A stretch of DNA of 29,886 nt from a virus: the IMG/VR virus record IMGVR_UViG_3300030104_001481, positions 337-30,222 of that record, one strand, 5' to 3'. How positions within the stretch are numbered: position 1 is the stretch's first letter; each line of letters opens with the position of its first letter. The notes beneath the pieces are model-generated. The model worked only from the letters and a program-made list of their open reading frames with translations, was not told the origin of the DNA and ran no database searches. The translations under genes were made by a program, and so were the position numbers. Positions 1-7,803 of the stretch are shown here, piece after piece.

Positions 1-1778
1 CTTTAACTGCTACAACAGTAACAGCTAGTGGTATTGTAAAAACAGATGATACTACTGAAGCAACTTCTACAACAGATGGCTCGTTGCAAACTGATGGTGG
101 ATTATCTGTCGCTAAAGATGCTGTTATTGGTGATGACCTTAAATTATTAAGTGACTCTGCAGTATTAAATTTTGGTGCAGATTCAGACGTATCACTTACT
201 CATGTTGCGGATACAGCTCTATTATTAAATGCTGCAATGAGATTACAATTCAGAGATTCTGGATTATACATAGGTTCAAATGCTGATGGTGATTTAGATA
301 TTGTTTCAGATGGCACGGCAGTTGATTCTATTAATTTAGAATCAGCAGGTGGTATTACTCTTGATGCTGGCACTGCAGGTAGTGGTATTATCTATGAAGA
401 TGATGGTACTGAAATGGCTCGTATTCATAATTCATCAAGCAATGTTATATTAGAAACAAAAGTTTCAGACGCAGATTTTTCAATTAAAGGTAATGATGGT
501 GGTTCAACTATAACTGCTTTAACTTTTGACATGTCAGATACAGGTAAAGCTACATTTAGTGGCAATGTGGTCGTAACTGGAGATCTTACAGTATCGGGTG
601 ATGATATTACTATGGGTACAAATACTTCTGGTAATATTTTAGTTGCAGATGGTACAAATTTTAATTCAATAGCTGTTGGAGATTTATCAGCAATATCTAC
701 AGTTGCAGCAGATGATGTTTTATTAGCAGTAGATACTTCAGGTGGTGGACTTAAAAAAATTACAAGATCAGCTTTAGTTTCAGGGCTAGCAGCTGGTACT
801 ATGAGTGATGTTGTGGATGATTCATCTCCTCAATTAGGTGGTAATCTTGATATGAATGGTAACGATATTGTTACTACTTCAAATGCAGATTTAGAATTAG
901 CTCCTAATGGCACAGGGCACGTAACTGTTAGAGGTAATACAAATTCAGGTGCTATACAATTTAATTGCGAGAGTAATTCTCACGGACAAATTATAAAAGC
1001 CCAGCCCCATTCAGCAGGTGTAACAAATGAAATGTTGTTACCAGATGGTTCTAGTTCAACTTTAGTATCTCTTGTTGCAACACAAACTTTAACAAACAAA
1101 ACTTTAACTACACCTGTAATTGCAGAAATAGATTCAGGATCTACTATTACACTTGATGCAACAACAGATATTATTCTTGATGCAGATGGTGATAATATTA
1201 CTATGAAAGCAGCGGGCACAACTGTTCTTGATTTTGTATTAAACGGAGCAACAGATGTTACTTTAGATGCACCAGGTGATCTTAAATTTGATGCAGACGG
1301 AGGTGATTTTAATTTCTTAGATGGTGGCACAGAAATATTAAGAATATCTAACTCATCTAGCGATGTAATTATTAAACCAATTGTTGATGCAAAAGATTTA
1401 ATATTCCAACAAAGAGATGGAACAGAAGTAGCTAGAATAGAAGACAATGCTACTTTTAATGTTGTAACAGGTAAACTAGCAATTAACGGAACAGCAATTA
1501 CATCAACAGCAGCAGAACTTAATTTATTAGATGGTGTTTCTGGATTAGTACAAGCAGATTTAACAAAACTGGCAGCTGTTGATTCAACAGCAGCAGAACT
1601 TAATATTGTAGATGGTGGCACATCAGCTACATCTACGACTTTAGTAGATGCTGATAGATTAGTAACAAATGATAACGGAACTATGGTTCAAGTAGCTATG
1701 TCAGATGTTAAAACATACCTAAGTAGTGCAGGATTTAGTTCGGATGATCCAACGGCACTTGCAATTGCTTTAGGATAA
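1..1778 (+). CDS. long tail fibre protein, 5' truncated
   Basis: The reading frame is open to the left edge (first whole codon at base 3), giving about 591 visible residues; the real start lies outside the window. Composition is Thr/Asp/Gly/Ser rich and almost Cys-free, as in fibrous beta-structured phage proteins. Phage-fibre motifs are visible: TQTLTNKTLTTPVI near residue 360, and two TAAELN(L/I)(L/V)DG repeats near residues 500 and 528 separated by a VQADLTKLAAVDS linker. Short repeats of the type DGTE(M/V)ARI followed by (N/S)SSS(N/D)VI recur along the shaft. The AELNxLDG repeat family is common in tail fibres of marine phages, and the fibre genes downstream fit that role. It probably contacts the host surface, but no lectin or enzyme domain can be identified. 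Annotating it from the TTG at 84 would truncate a frame that clearly continues upstream. Confidence 0.85.
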   Translation, partial: LTATTVTASGIVKTDDTTEATSTTDGSLQTDGGLSVAKDAVIGDDLKLLSDSAVLNFGADSDVSLTHVADTALLLNAAMRLQFRDSGLYIGSNADGDLDIVSDGTAVDSINLESAGGITLDAGTAGSGIIYEDDGTEMARIHNSSSNVILETKVSDADFSIKGNDGGSTITALTFDMSDTGKATFSGNVVVTGDLTVSGDDITMGTNTSGNILVADGTNFNSIAVGDLSAISTVAADDVLLAVDTSGGGLKKITRSALVSGLAAGTMSDVVDDSSPQLGGNLDMNGNDIVTTSNADLELAPNGTGHVTVRGNTNSGAIQFNCESNSHGQIIKAQPHSAGVTNEMLLPDGSSSTLVSLVATQTLTNKTLTTPVIAEIDSGSTITLDATTDIILDADGDNITMKAAGTTVLDFVLNGATDVTLDAPGDLKFDADGGDFNFLDGGTEILRISNSSSDVIIKPIVDAKDLIFQQRDGTEVARIEDNATFNVVTGKLAINGTAITSTAAELNLLDGVSGLVQADLTKLAAVDSTAAELNIVDGGTSATSTTLVDADRLVTNDNGTMVQVAMSDVKTYLSSAGFSSDDPTALAIALG

Positions 1779-1806
1779 TATATAAAAGGAAAATAGGAGA
1801 TAAAAT

Positions 1807-2172
1807 ATGGCAAATACGTTTAAGGTGGTTACTTTCGCAGCAGAACCAGCTTCTGCAGGAACTGCATACAAGATGTACACATGTGCTTCAAGCACAACAA
1901 CTGTTGTTCTTGGTCTAATATTAACTAACATAAACACAACTTCTGTAACTGCAGAAGTAGAACTTGTTAGTGATACAGGAAACAGAGGCGGAGCAAACAA
2001 TGTTTCTAATGGTACATCGTTCCTTGTTAAGGACGTGAATATTCCCGCAGGAAGTTCTTTAGAAGTCTTGACGGGCGGTAAAGTAGTATTAGAAGCAACA
2101 GATGAAATTAAAATAGATTGTTCCGTTGCAGATAAACTATCAGGCACGTTAAGCATTATGGAGATAACGTAA
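1807..2172 (+). CDS. small virion-type protein, copy A of a paralogous pair
   Basis: 121 residues, preceded by a strong ribosome site (AGGAG at about 1795-1799). It begins MANTFKVVTF and is predicted all-beta, with alternating hydrophobic/Thr/Ser strands and a C-terminal segment VVLEATDEIKIDCSVADKL. It resembles the 113-residue protein at 10471-10812: both start MAN(T/S)F, have a T(A/T)LYT- or TAYKMYT-like strand early, a TTVVLGLILTN / TTGVVRSILVS strand, and end with L(E)..DEIKI / ESEVLKV followed by ...LS.MEI / LSALEI. Small proteins of this kind are frequent in marine phage structural clusters. Decoration, collar or fibre-base roles are possible but cannot be distinguished here. It sits between the long fibre and the MAYIG fibres, and its stop is one base before the next ATG. 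Confidence 0.75.
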   Translation: MANTFKVVTFAAEPASAGTAYKMYTCASSTTTVVLGLILTNINTTSVTAEVELVSDTGNRGGANNVSNGTSFLVKDVNIPAGSSLEVLTGGKVVLEATDEIKIDCSVADKLSGTLSIMEIT

Positions 2173-2173
2173 G

Positions 2174-2974
2174 ATGGCCTATATTGGAAATATTCCTACA
2201 GACAACTTCGTTACGTTTGCTACACAGAATTTTTCTACGTCAGCAACATCTTCATACACACTCACTCATGCAGTAAGTAACGAAAATGAAATTGCGTTAT
2301 TTATAAATAACGTACGTCAACACCCTGGATCTGGTAAAGCATATACTGCTACAGGTACAGCTTTAACGTTGTCAGCAAACACAGCTTCAACAGATACAAT
2401 GTATTGTATTTTTTTAGGTCGTGCTATTCAATCTACAGTTCCGTCAACTAACAGTATTACACCAGCAATGTTAGGTGATACTACTGTTACAGCATTAACT
2501 GCAGGGACGGGAATTACTGGAGGCACAGGCACAGTTTATAGATCTGCAGTAGAAAAGTTAGGAAATATTTACCATACAAAAATTTTAATAGATTTAACAG
2601 GATTAGCTAGTTCTGGTAGTGGAGATATTATTGGAAAAGCTGCAACAGCAAATTCTCATATTGGACAGATAACTGCAGCAGTTAACGGAACAGTTTTAAG
2701 TGGCAAAATGACTTGTATGGAAGCACCTGCAGGTGGAGATCCAGACATAAATTTATGGTATGCTGATGAAGCCACAGGAACAGAAGATGCGGCAATTACA
2801 GGTTTATCAAATCAAACACAAATGTGTGATAGTGGAGATTTAGCAATTGGAACCGTTGTTGGAATACCAACACCACCAGCTGCAGATAAATATATGTATA
2901 TGGTTACAGGTGCAGCAACAGATGCTAATTACACAGCAGGTAAAATATTAATAGAGTTTTTTGGATATGTATAA
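2174..2974 (+). CDS. MAYIG-type tail fibre protein 1
   Basis: 266 residues. The N-terminal ~100 residues start MAYIGNIPTDNF and contain IALFINNVRQHPGSGKAYT, the common phage-fibre pattern 'FVNGVxQxPGxxYT', followed by a strand and an ITPAMLGD linker. This module is shared with the next gene (both begin MAYIG; the first 14 bases from ATG are identical), so it is probably the virion-attachment part. The remaining ~150 residues form a different tip: DLTGL, GDIIGKA, a GKMTCMEAPAGGDPDINLWY stretch and a terminal GKILIEFFGY. That tip family recurs in marine phage structural proteins, but I know of no assigned function. The ATG follows the upstream stop by a single base, consistent with translational coupling. 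Confidence 0.8.
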   Translation: MAYIGNIPTDNFVTFATQNFSTSATSSYTLTHAVSNENEIALFINNVRQHPGSGKAYTATGTALTLSANTASTDTMYCIFLGRAIQSTVPSTNSITPAMLGDTTVTALTAGTGITGGTGTVYRSAVEKLGNIYHTKILIDLTGLASSGSGDIIGKAATANSHIGQITAAVNGTVLSGKMTCMEAPAGGDPDINLWYADEATGTEDAAITGLSNQTQMCDSGDLAIGTVVGIPTPPAADKYMYMVTGAATDANYTAGKILIEFFGYV

Positions 2975-2997
2975 AATGAATAAAGGAGATATATAAT

Positions 2998-4014
2998 ATG
3001 GCCTATATTGGCAAACAACCCGTAGTAGGAAACTTTCAAATTTTAGATGCAATTAGCGTTGTAAACGGTCAAGCTGCTTACACGATGCAAGTAGCAAGTA
3101 CAAATGTAAGTCCAGAATCAGCTAACCACATGTTAGTTAGTTTAAATGGTGTATTACAAAAACCAGGATCTTCATTTACTGTGTCGGGGGCTACAATTAC
3201 GTTCGCCAGCAACTTAGTTACGAACGATGTTATTGATTTTATAATTTTATTAGGTGATGCATTAAATTTAGGTACACCTTCAGACGCAACTGTAACTACT
3301 GCAAAACTTGCAGCAGATGCAGTAACAGAAGCTAAAATAGCAGACGATGCCGTTGAAAGTGAACATTTAAATAATAATATTATCTCAGGGCAAACTGCGT
3401 TAGGTGCAACGCCAGCAGACACTGATGAGTTATTAGTTTCAGATGCTGGAACTTTAAAGAGAGTAGATTTCTCTTATTTAAAAGGTGGTGGAATGTGGGA
3501 ATTTGTTACATCAACTAATGTAACAAGTGCAACAGCTGCAGTTGAGTTTGTTGATAATTTATCAACAGACTTTATAGATTTTTGTGTAGTTATAGAAAAT
3601 GCACATCCAGCAACAGATGAAGCAAGAATGTATCTTAGAGTGTACACTGGAGGTGGAACTGGTACATTGCACGATGGAGGTGTTTATCATTATGCAGAAA
3701 TAATGAGAGACGATTCGACAGTAACCGATCATAATACAAGTGCAGATCATATGAGAGTTTCAAACCAAATAGGAAGTGCAGCCACTGAAAGTATGTGTTC
3801 TGAAGTCGTAATTTTTAATCCACACAGTACAACTTATCATAAACTTATAAAAGCACATACAGCTATACAAGGTTCTGATACTGGTCGTACTGGAATTGAT
3901 AATTGGGCTGGAAAATATGCTGCAACAACTGCTATAACAGGTTTAAGATTTTTTATGCAAAGTGGTAATATAGAAGCTGGAAGATTTTCTTTGTATGGAA
4001 GAAAACATAGTTAG
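2998..4014 (+). CDS. MAYIG-type tail fibre protein 2, with a tip like the downstream array
   Basis: 338 residues with a good ribosome site (AAAGGAG about 10 bases before ATG). Residues 1-100 are the MAYIG attachment module, with LVSLNGVLQKPGSSFTV and ITFASNLVTNDVI. Residues ~100-135 carry a heptad-like linker (TTAKLAADAVTEAKIADDAV) typical of trimeric fibre coiled regions. Residues ~165-338 are a divergent copy of the domain in the six genes that follow: shared landmarks are NAHPATD, the IFNPHSTTYHKLI block, GKYAATTAITGLRF and the end SGNIEAGRFSLYG. This gene therefore looks like the parent architecture (anchor, linker, tip), while the next six encode the tip alone. A receptor-contacting role is inferred from architecture. 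Confidence 0.82.
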   Translation: MAYIGKQPVVGNFQILDAISVVNGQAAYTMQVASTNVSPESANHMLVSLNGVLQKPGSSFTVSGATITFASNLVTNDVIDFIILLGDALNLGTPSDATVTTAKLAADAVTEAKIADDAVESEHLNNNIISGQTALGATPADTDELLVSDAGTLKRVDFSYLKGGGMWEFVTSTNVTSATAAVEFVDNLSTDFIDFCVVIENAHPATDEARMYLRVYTGGGTGTLHDGGVYHYAEIMRDDSTVTDHNTSADHMRVSNQIGSAATESMCSEVVIFNPHSTTYHKLIKAHTAIQGSDTGRTGIDNWAGKYAATTAITGLRFFMQSGNIEAGRFSLYGRKHS

Positions 4015-4023
4015 GAGTAACCC

Positions 4024-4674
4024 ATGGCTATTTCTAAAGTTAATTATAACAGCCTGAATGTAACTCCCTCAGCAAGTAAATTTTTAGCATGGGACTCAGA
4101 TGCAGATGCTTTAGCAGCTTCAGATATTGGCGGTTCTTTAAACCTAATATCCACACAAACTGCTAGTAGTAGTGCTAGTTTATCTTTTACAAGTGGCATA
4201 GATTCTACTTATAAAGAATATATTTTTAAAATTATTAATGTACATCCTTCAGCAAGTAATCAAAGATTAGCAGTAAATTTTTCTGTTGATACAGGTTCAA
4301 ATTACAATGTAACTAAAACTACTACATCTTTTAGAGCGGCACACACCGAAGCTGATGGAACTCCAGATTTTGGCTATGTTACTTCTCAAGATTTAGCACA
4401 AGGAACTGGTTTTCAAAATTTATTTATTGGAGCACCTAGTTCTGCAGGTAATGATAGTAGTGGTTCAGGCACTTTACATTTATTTGATCCATCAAACACA
4501 ACTTTTGTAAAACATTTTATTTTTAGAGGATCATCTTATCAAGAAAACGATGCAGCTTGTGATTCTTTTATAGCAGGTTATGGAAATACTACGAGTGCAA
4601 TTGATGCAGTTCAATTTAAATTTGTATCAGGTAATATAGATTCTGGTGTAATTAAAATGTATGGAGTAACATAA
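4024..4674 (+). CDS. fibre-tip-like paralogue 1
   Basis: 216 residues. The ribosome site AGGAG overlaps the stop codon of the preceding fibre gene. The N-terminus MAISKVNYNSLNVTPSAS belongs to the long-leader subgroup shared with copies 2 and 3. The core shows FTSGIDSTYKEY, NFSVDTGSNYNVTKTTT, SQDLAQGTGF, LHLFDPSNTTFVKHF, GYGNTTSAIDAVQFKF and ends SGNIDSGVIKMYGVT. There is no signal peptide, membrane segment or catalytic signature; the sequence looks all-beta. Unlike the upstream fibre it has no attachment module or coiled linker, so it must join the virion by another route or act away from it. A minor tail/tip or adhesin component is the best guess. Confidence 0.75.
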   Translation: MAISKVNYNSLNVTPSASKFLAWDSDADALAASDIGGSLNLISTQTASSSASLSFTSGIDSTYKEYIFKIINVHPSASNQRLAVNFSVDTGSNYNVTKTTTSFRAAHTEADGTPDFGYVTSQDLAQGTGFQNLFIGAPSSAGNDSSGSGTLHLFDPSNTTFVKHFIFRGSSYQENDAACDSFIAGYGNTTSAIDAVQFKFVSGNIDSGVIKMYGVT

Positions 4675-5336
4675 TGGCTTTAACAAAATTTGAATATAAT
4701 AGTTTTGATGTAACACCAGTAGCAAGTAATGGTTTTGCTTTTAACTCTACACCTAATGGTTTAACGACAGCATCTGCAGGGGCAATGACATTAATTAAAA
4801 CACAAACTGCTAGTGATGTAGCATCAGTAGAATTTAAACACGGAACATCAGATGTGGTTCTTGATGGAACTTACGATACGTATCTTTTTAAATTTATTGG
4901 TATGCATCCAGAAACAGATGCTACAGATATGACAGTAAATTTTTCAGTTGATACTGGTTCAAATTATAATGTTTCAAAAATGACAACTTTTTTTAGAACA
5001 CAACATTACGAAAATGGTACAAGTGGTGTTGTAGCGTATATAGCTGGAAATGATTTAACAGAGGGCACTGGAGAACAATATTTAAATCAGGATGGAAGTA
5101 TGGGTGCTGATAACGATCAATGTCTTGCTGGTAAGATGTATCTATTCAATCCATCATCAACCACTTTTGTAAAACATTTTATGTCTGATACAATAGAAGT
5201 AAATGCTGGTGACAGATGTAGAGAAGCTTTTGTAGCTGGATATGGAAATACTACAAGTGCCATAGATGCTGTTAGATTTAAATGTTCTAGTGGTAATATA
5301 AATGGAACAATTAAACTTTATGGGGTAACAAAATAA
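4674..5336 (+). CDS. fibre-tip-like paralogue 2
   Basis: 220 residues, starting inside the previous stop codon (TAATG). N-terminus MALTKFEYNSFDVTP matches copies 1 and 3. In the first core segment it carries the alternative form GTSDVVLDGTYDTYLFKF in place of SGIDSTYKEY, a variant shared only with copy 5. Later landmarks are NFSVDTGSNYNVSK, YLFNPSSTTFVKHFM, GYGNTTSAIDAVRFK and the end SSGNINGTIKLYGVTK. The stretch between KHF and GYGNT (DTIEVNAGDRCREAFV) is hypervariable across the array, as would be expected for exposed loops. No function beyond fibre-tip similarity can be assigned. Confidence 0.75.
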   Translation: MALTKFEYNSFDVTPVASNGFAFNSTPNGLTTASAGAMTLIKTQTASDVASVEFKHGTSDVVLDGTYDTYLFKFIGMHPETDATDMTVNFSVDTGSNYNVSKMTTFFRTQHYENGTSGVVAYIAGNDLTEGTGEQYLNQDGSMGADNDQCLAGKMYLFNPSSTTFVKHFMSDTIEVNAGDRCREAFVAGYGNTTSAIDAVRFKCSSGNINGTIKLYGVTK

Positions 5337-5977
5337 TGGCTTTAAGTAAATTACAATATAATAGTATAAATGTAACACCAACTGCTGGTGAAGGTATTAG
5401 ATTTAATTCTGGTGCTAATGGTTTTGAGACAGCAAGTGCTGGTGGTAATTTAGTTAAACTTTCTGCGTCAACTGCTAGTTCAAGTGCAACAATTTCATTT
5501 ACTTCGGGAATAGATTCTACATATAAAGAATATTTATTTTTATTTAATAGTATCCATCCTGCTACAGATAGTGCAAATGTTCAATTTCAAGGAAGCACAG
5601 ATGGAGGAAGTAATTACAATACAACTATAACTTCAACTTATTTTCAAGCTCAAGCTAATGCAAGTGAAACAGCCTTAGAGTATGATGGTGGTCAAGACTT
5701 AGCTCAAAGCACTAACTTTCAAACTATCTTAGGCAAAGAAGTTGGTAATGGAAATGATGAATCAGCAAGTGGAATGCTTCGTTTATTTGACCCAAGCAAT
5801 ACTACTTTTGTAAAACATTTTTTAGCAACTGGTAATTGTCAAGATACAGAGGCTATGTCTAGACAAGGATTTACTGGAGGATACTTTAACACAACAAGTG
5901 CAATTAATGCTGTTCAGTTTAAAATGAGTTCAGGTAACATGGACGCTGGAACTATAACAATGTATGGAGTTAAATAA
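5336..5977 (+). CDS. fibre-tip-like paralogue 3
   Basis: 213 residues, coupled to copy 2 by TAATG. N-terminus MALSKLQYNSINVTPTAG places it with copies 1 and 2. The core uses the common form FTSGIDSTYKEYLF, then GGSNYNTTI, GGQDLAQSTNFQTILG, LRLFDPSNTTFVKHF, GGYFNTTSAINAVQFK and the end SSGNMDAGTITMYGVK. The middle strand (STDGGSNYNTTITSTYF) departs from the NVTKTT consensus of copies 1, 2, 5 and 6. No enzyme motif, transmembrane helix or signal peptide is seen. Role inferred only from array context and homology to the tip of the upstream fibre. Confidence 0.75.
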   Translation: MALSKLQYNSINVTPTAGEGIRFNSGANGFETASAGGNLVKLSASTASSSATISFTSGIDSTYKEYLFLFNSIHPATDSANVQFQGSTDGGSNYNTTITSTYFQAQANASETALEYDGGQDLAQSTNFQTILGKEVGNGNDESASGMLRLFDPSNTTFVKHFLATGNCQDTEAMSRQGFTGGYFNTTSAINAVQFKMSSGNMDAGTITMYGVK

Positions 5978-6579
5978 TGGCAATAGTATCTGCAAACAAT
6001 AATGCTTTATCAGCAATCACAGCTTTACCAGCTTCAATATCAGGTGGTGGATTAAATTTAATATCTACACAGACAGCTAGTAATAGTTCAACATTAGATT
6101 TTACAAGTGGAATAGACAGCACATATAAAAAATATATTTTTAAATTTATAAATATTCATATTATAACAGGTGGTCAAAATTTTGGTTTTCAAGCAGATAC
6201 AGGAACAAATACTAGTTATGCTCAAACCATAACCAGCACATTTTTTGAAGCTGTACACGGAGAAGATGGTTCGGGCGGTGCTGTAAGTTATAAAACAGCA
6301 AAAGATCAAGTACAAGCAACGGGATTACAAAGTTTGGGACAGCCAGGTGATAATAATGATGCAAGTATATCAGGCACATTACATTTATTTGATCCTAGTA
6401 ATACTACTTTTGTAAAATTTTTTCTTGCTAGAGGTTGTCTAAATGAAGATGGTGGCGTAGCAAGTGATAATCATGTTGGAGGTTATATTAACACAGCTAC
6501 AGCGATAACTAGAATACAATTTAAAGCATCATCAGGCAACATAGATAGTGGAGTTATAAAATTATATGGCGTTAGTTAA
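5977..6579 (+). CDS. fibre-tip-like paralogue 4
   Basis: 200 residues, coupled to copy 3 by TAATG. Its N-terminus (MAIVSANNNALSAITALPAS) is about 15 residues shorter than in copies 1-3 and belongs to the NNN subgroup shared with copies 5 and 6. Core: LNLISTQTAS, FTSGIDSTYKKYIF, LHLFDPSNTTFVKFF, GGYINTATAITRIQFK and the end SGNIDSGVIKLYGVS. It is the most divergent copy in the middle strand (ADTGTNTSYAQTITSTFF). Its last codons (LYGVS, stop) contain the start codon of copy 5 in another frame, so this sequence is dual-coding. Confidence 0.75.
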   Translation: MAIVSANNNALSAITALPASISGGGLNLISTQTASNSSTLDFTSGIDSTYKKYIFKFINIHIITGGQNFGFQADTGTNTSYAQTITSTFFEAVHGEDGSGGAVSYKTAKDQVQATGLQSLGQPGDNNDASISGTLHLFDPSNTTFVKFFLARGCLNEDGGVASDNHVGGYINTATAITRIQFKASSGNIDSGVIKLYGVS

Positions 6580-7204
6580 ATACAATAATAATTCTATAAG
6601 TTCTATTACTGCAACAGCAGGTATGCCAGCAGGTGCTATGACTTTAATTAAAACTGTAACAGCATCTTCAAGTGCAAATATTAGTTTTGTTAATGGTACA
6701 TCCAGTGTGGTATTAGATAGTACATATCCAATTTATTTATTAGAATATATTAACTGCCATCCTGGACATAGCGGTCGTGTTGATTTTCAATTTAATCTTT
6801 CAGCAGATACAGGTTCAAACTATAATGTAACTAAAACTACTAGTGTCTTTCATGCTTACATTGGTGAGGGAGACCCTAGTGCTGTGTTTACTTATTATGC
6901 TGGTCAAGATCTAGCACAAGGCACAGGTTATCAAGTGCTTGGAGAAGTTGTGGGTAATGGTGCTGATGAAGGTATTACAGGATACATGTATATTTTTAAT
7001 CCAAGTTCAACAACATACGTCAAACATTTTATGTGTCACAACCAATATATAGCATTAGATGGTGGTGGTAATGCCTATAATAAATCTGACTATATTGCGG
7101 GTTACGGAAATACAACGTCAGCAGTTGATGGAATAAATTTTCAATTTGCTAGTGGTGATATAGATGCTGGAACTTTTAAACTCTACGGAATTAAGGATAG
7201 TTAA
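6566..7204 (+). CDS. fibre-tip-like paralogue 5 (apparent chimera)
   Basis: 212 residues. The ATG lies 14 bases before the end of copy 4, reading TATGGCGTTAGTTAA as M-A-L-V-K. N-terminus MALVKYNNNSISSITATAG is of the copy 4-6 type, but the core carries NGTSSVVLDSTYPIYLLEY and YIFNPSSTTYVKHFM, variants otherwise present only in copy 2. Other landmarks: LSADTGSNYNVTKTT, AGQDLAQGTGYQVLG, GYGNTTSAVDGINFQF and the end SGDIDAGTFKLYGIKDS. The mixture suggests recombination or segmental duplication within the array. Start choice is supported by MALxK(Y/xY)N being the conserved beginning of other copies. Confidence 0.75.
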   Translation: MALVKYNNNSISSITATAGMPAGAMTLIKTVTASSSANISFVNGTSSVVLDSTYPIYLLEYINCHPGHSGRVDFQFNLSADTGSNYNVTKTTSVFHAYIGEGDPSAVFTYYAGQDLAQGTGYQVLGEVVGNGADEGITGYMYIFNPSSTTYVKHFMCHNQYIALDGGGNAYNKSDYIAGYGNTTSAVDGINFQFASGDIDAGTFKLYGIKDS

Positions 7205-7803
7205 TGAGCATAGTTAAACTAAATAATAATGGTGTAAAGAACGCAACTACTTTTGGTAGCATAACTGGTTTAGGTAATTTAAAATTTATATCAAGATCAA
7301 CTGCTAGTTCATCATCAAATTTAAGTATTACATCAGGTATAGATAGCACATATAAAGAATACATATTTTTCTTTAATAATATTCACGCATCAACACAAGC
7401 ACATTTTCAAGTTAATTTTAGTGCTGATGGTGGAAGCAACTACAATGTTACGAAAACCACAACTTTTTTCTTTGCTTCTCACAACGAAGCTGGAGATTCT
7501 ACAAGTTTATCTTATCAAGATAGTCACGATATAACAGGAACAGGTGCACATTCTTTGGGTTTATCTTTTAGTAGCGATAGTGATGCTGGTGGTGCTGGAT
7601 ATATGCACTTATTTGATCCAAGCAATACAACTTTTGTAAAACATTTTATAGCAGTAACTGGAGGTTTTACTGATAGTGATTACTATAATACTAACTATAC
7701 TGCAGGATATGCTAATACCACTTCAGCAGTAAATGCTGTACAATTTTCAATGGCATCAGGAAATATAGATTCAGGAACAATCGATTTGTATGGGGTAAAT
7801 TAG
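7204..7803 (+). CDS. fibre-tip-like paralogue 6
   Basis: 199 residues, coupled to copy 5 by TAATG. N-terminus MSIVKLNNNGVKNATTFG is of the NNN subgroup. Core: SRSTASSSSNLSITSGIDSTYKEYIF, NFSADGGSNYNVTKTTTFF, MHLFDPSNTTFVKHF, AGYANTTSAVNAVQFS and the end SGNIDSGTIDLYGVN. It closes the array; a 52-base gap follows before the next gene, which has its own ribosome site, so coupling ends here. That gap also holds a weak 5-bp hairpin (7813-7817 with 7823-7827) of unclear meaning. Confidence 0.75.
   Translation: MSIVKLNNNGVKNATTFGSITGLGNLKFISRSTASSSSNLSITSGIDSTYKEYIFFFNNIHASTQAHFQVNFSADGGSNYNVTKTTTFFFASHNEAGDSTSLSYQDSHDITGTGAHSLGLSFSSDSDAGGAGYMHLFDPSNTTFVKHFIAVTGGFTDSDYYNTNYTAGYANTTSAVNAVQFSMASGNIDSGTIDLYGVN

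Larger units (their letters stand above)
4024..7803 (+). repeat. tandem array of six paralogous fibre-tip-like genes
   Basis: Six consecutive genes of 199-220 codons encode homologous proteins. All share, in order: a T(A/V)S(S/D/N) strand, STY(K)xY, a middle SxDTGSNYNVTKTT-like strand, (Q)DLAQGTG or a variant, a (F/Y)(D/N)PS(N/S)TTFVKHF block, GY(G)NTTSA(I/V)(D/N), and a terminal SGNIDSGTIKLYGV. Five junctions are stop/start overlaps: four are 1-base TAATG and one is 14 bases. Repeats are conserved as protein much more than as DNA, so the duplications are old. The C-terminus of the fibre at 2998-4014 is a seventh, divergent copy. Confidence 0.9.

Noticed and set aside
980-1621. Long antisense open frame opposite the tail fibre gene
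   Set aside because: It mirrors the Thr/Ser/Ala-rich repeat codons of the fibre, has no ribosome site and no recognisable protein; such antisense frames accompany several structural genes here.
84-1778. TTG at 84 as the real start of the fibre gene
   Set aside because: The frame is open to the window edge with the same composition, so the gene is simply cut off.
5157-6315. Minus-strand frames rich in Tyr/Ile/Phe opposite the array (for example 5157-5381 and 6094-6315)
   Set aside because: They recur at the same relative place opposite homologous segments, which is the mark of a shadow frame, and lack ribosome sites.
4024-7803. Diversity-generating retroelement acting on the fibre-tip array
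   Set aside because: No reverse transcriptase gene and no template/variable repeat pair are visible; variation lies between diverged gene copies instead.
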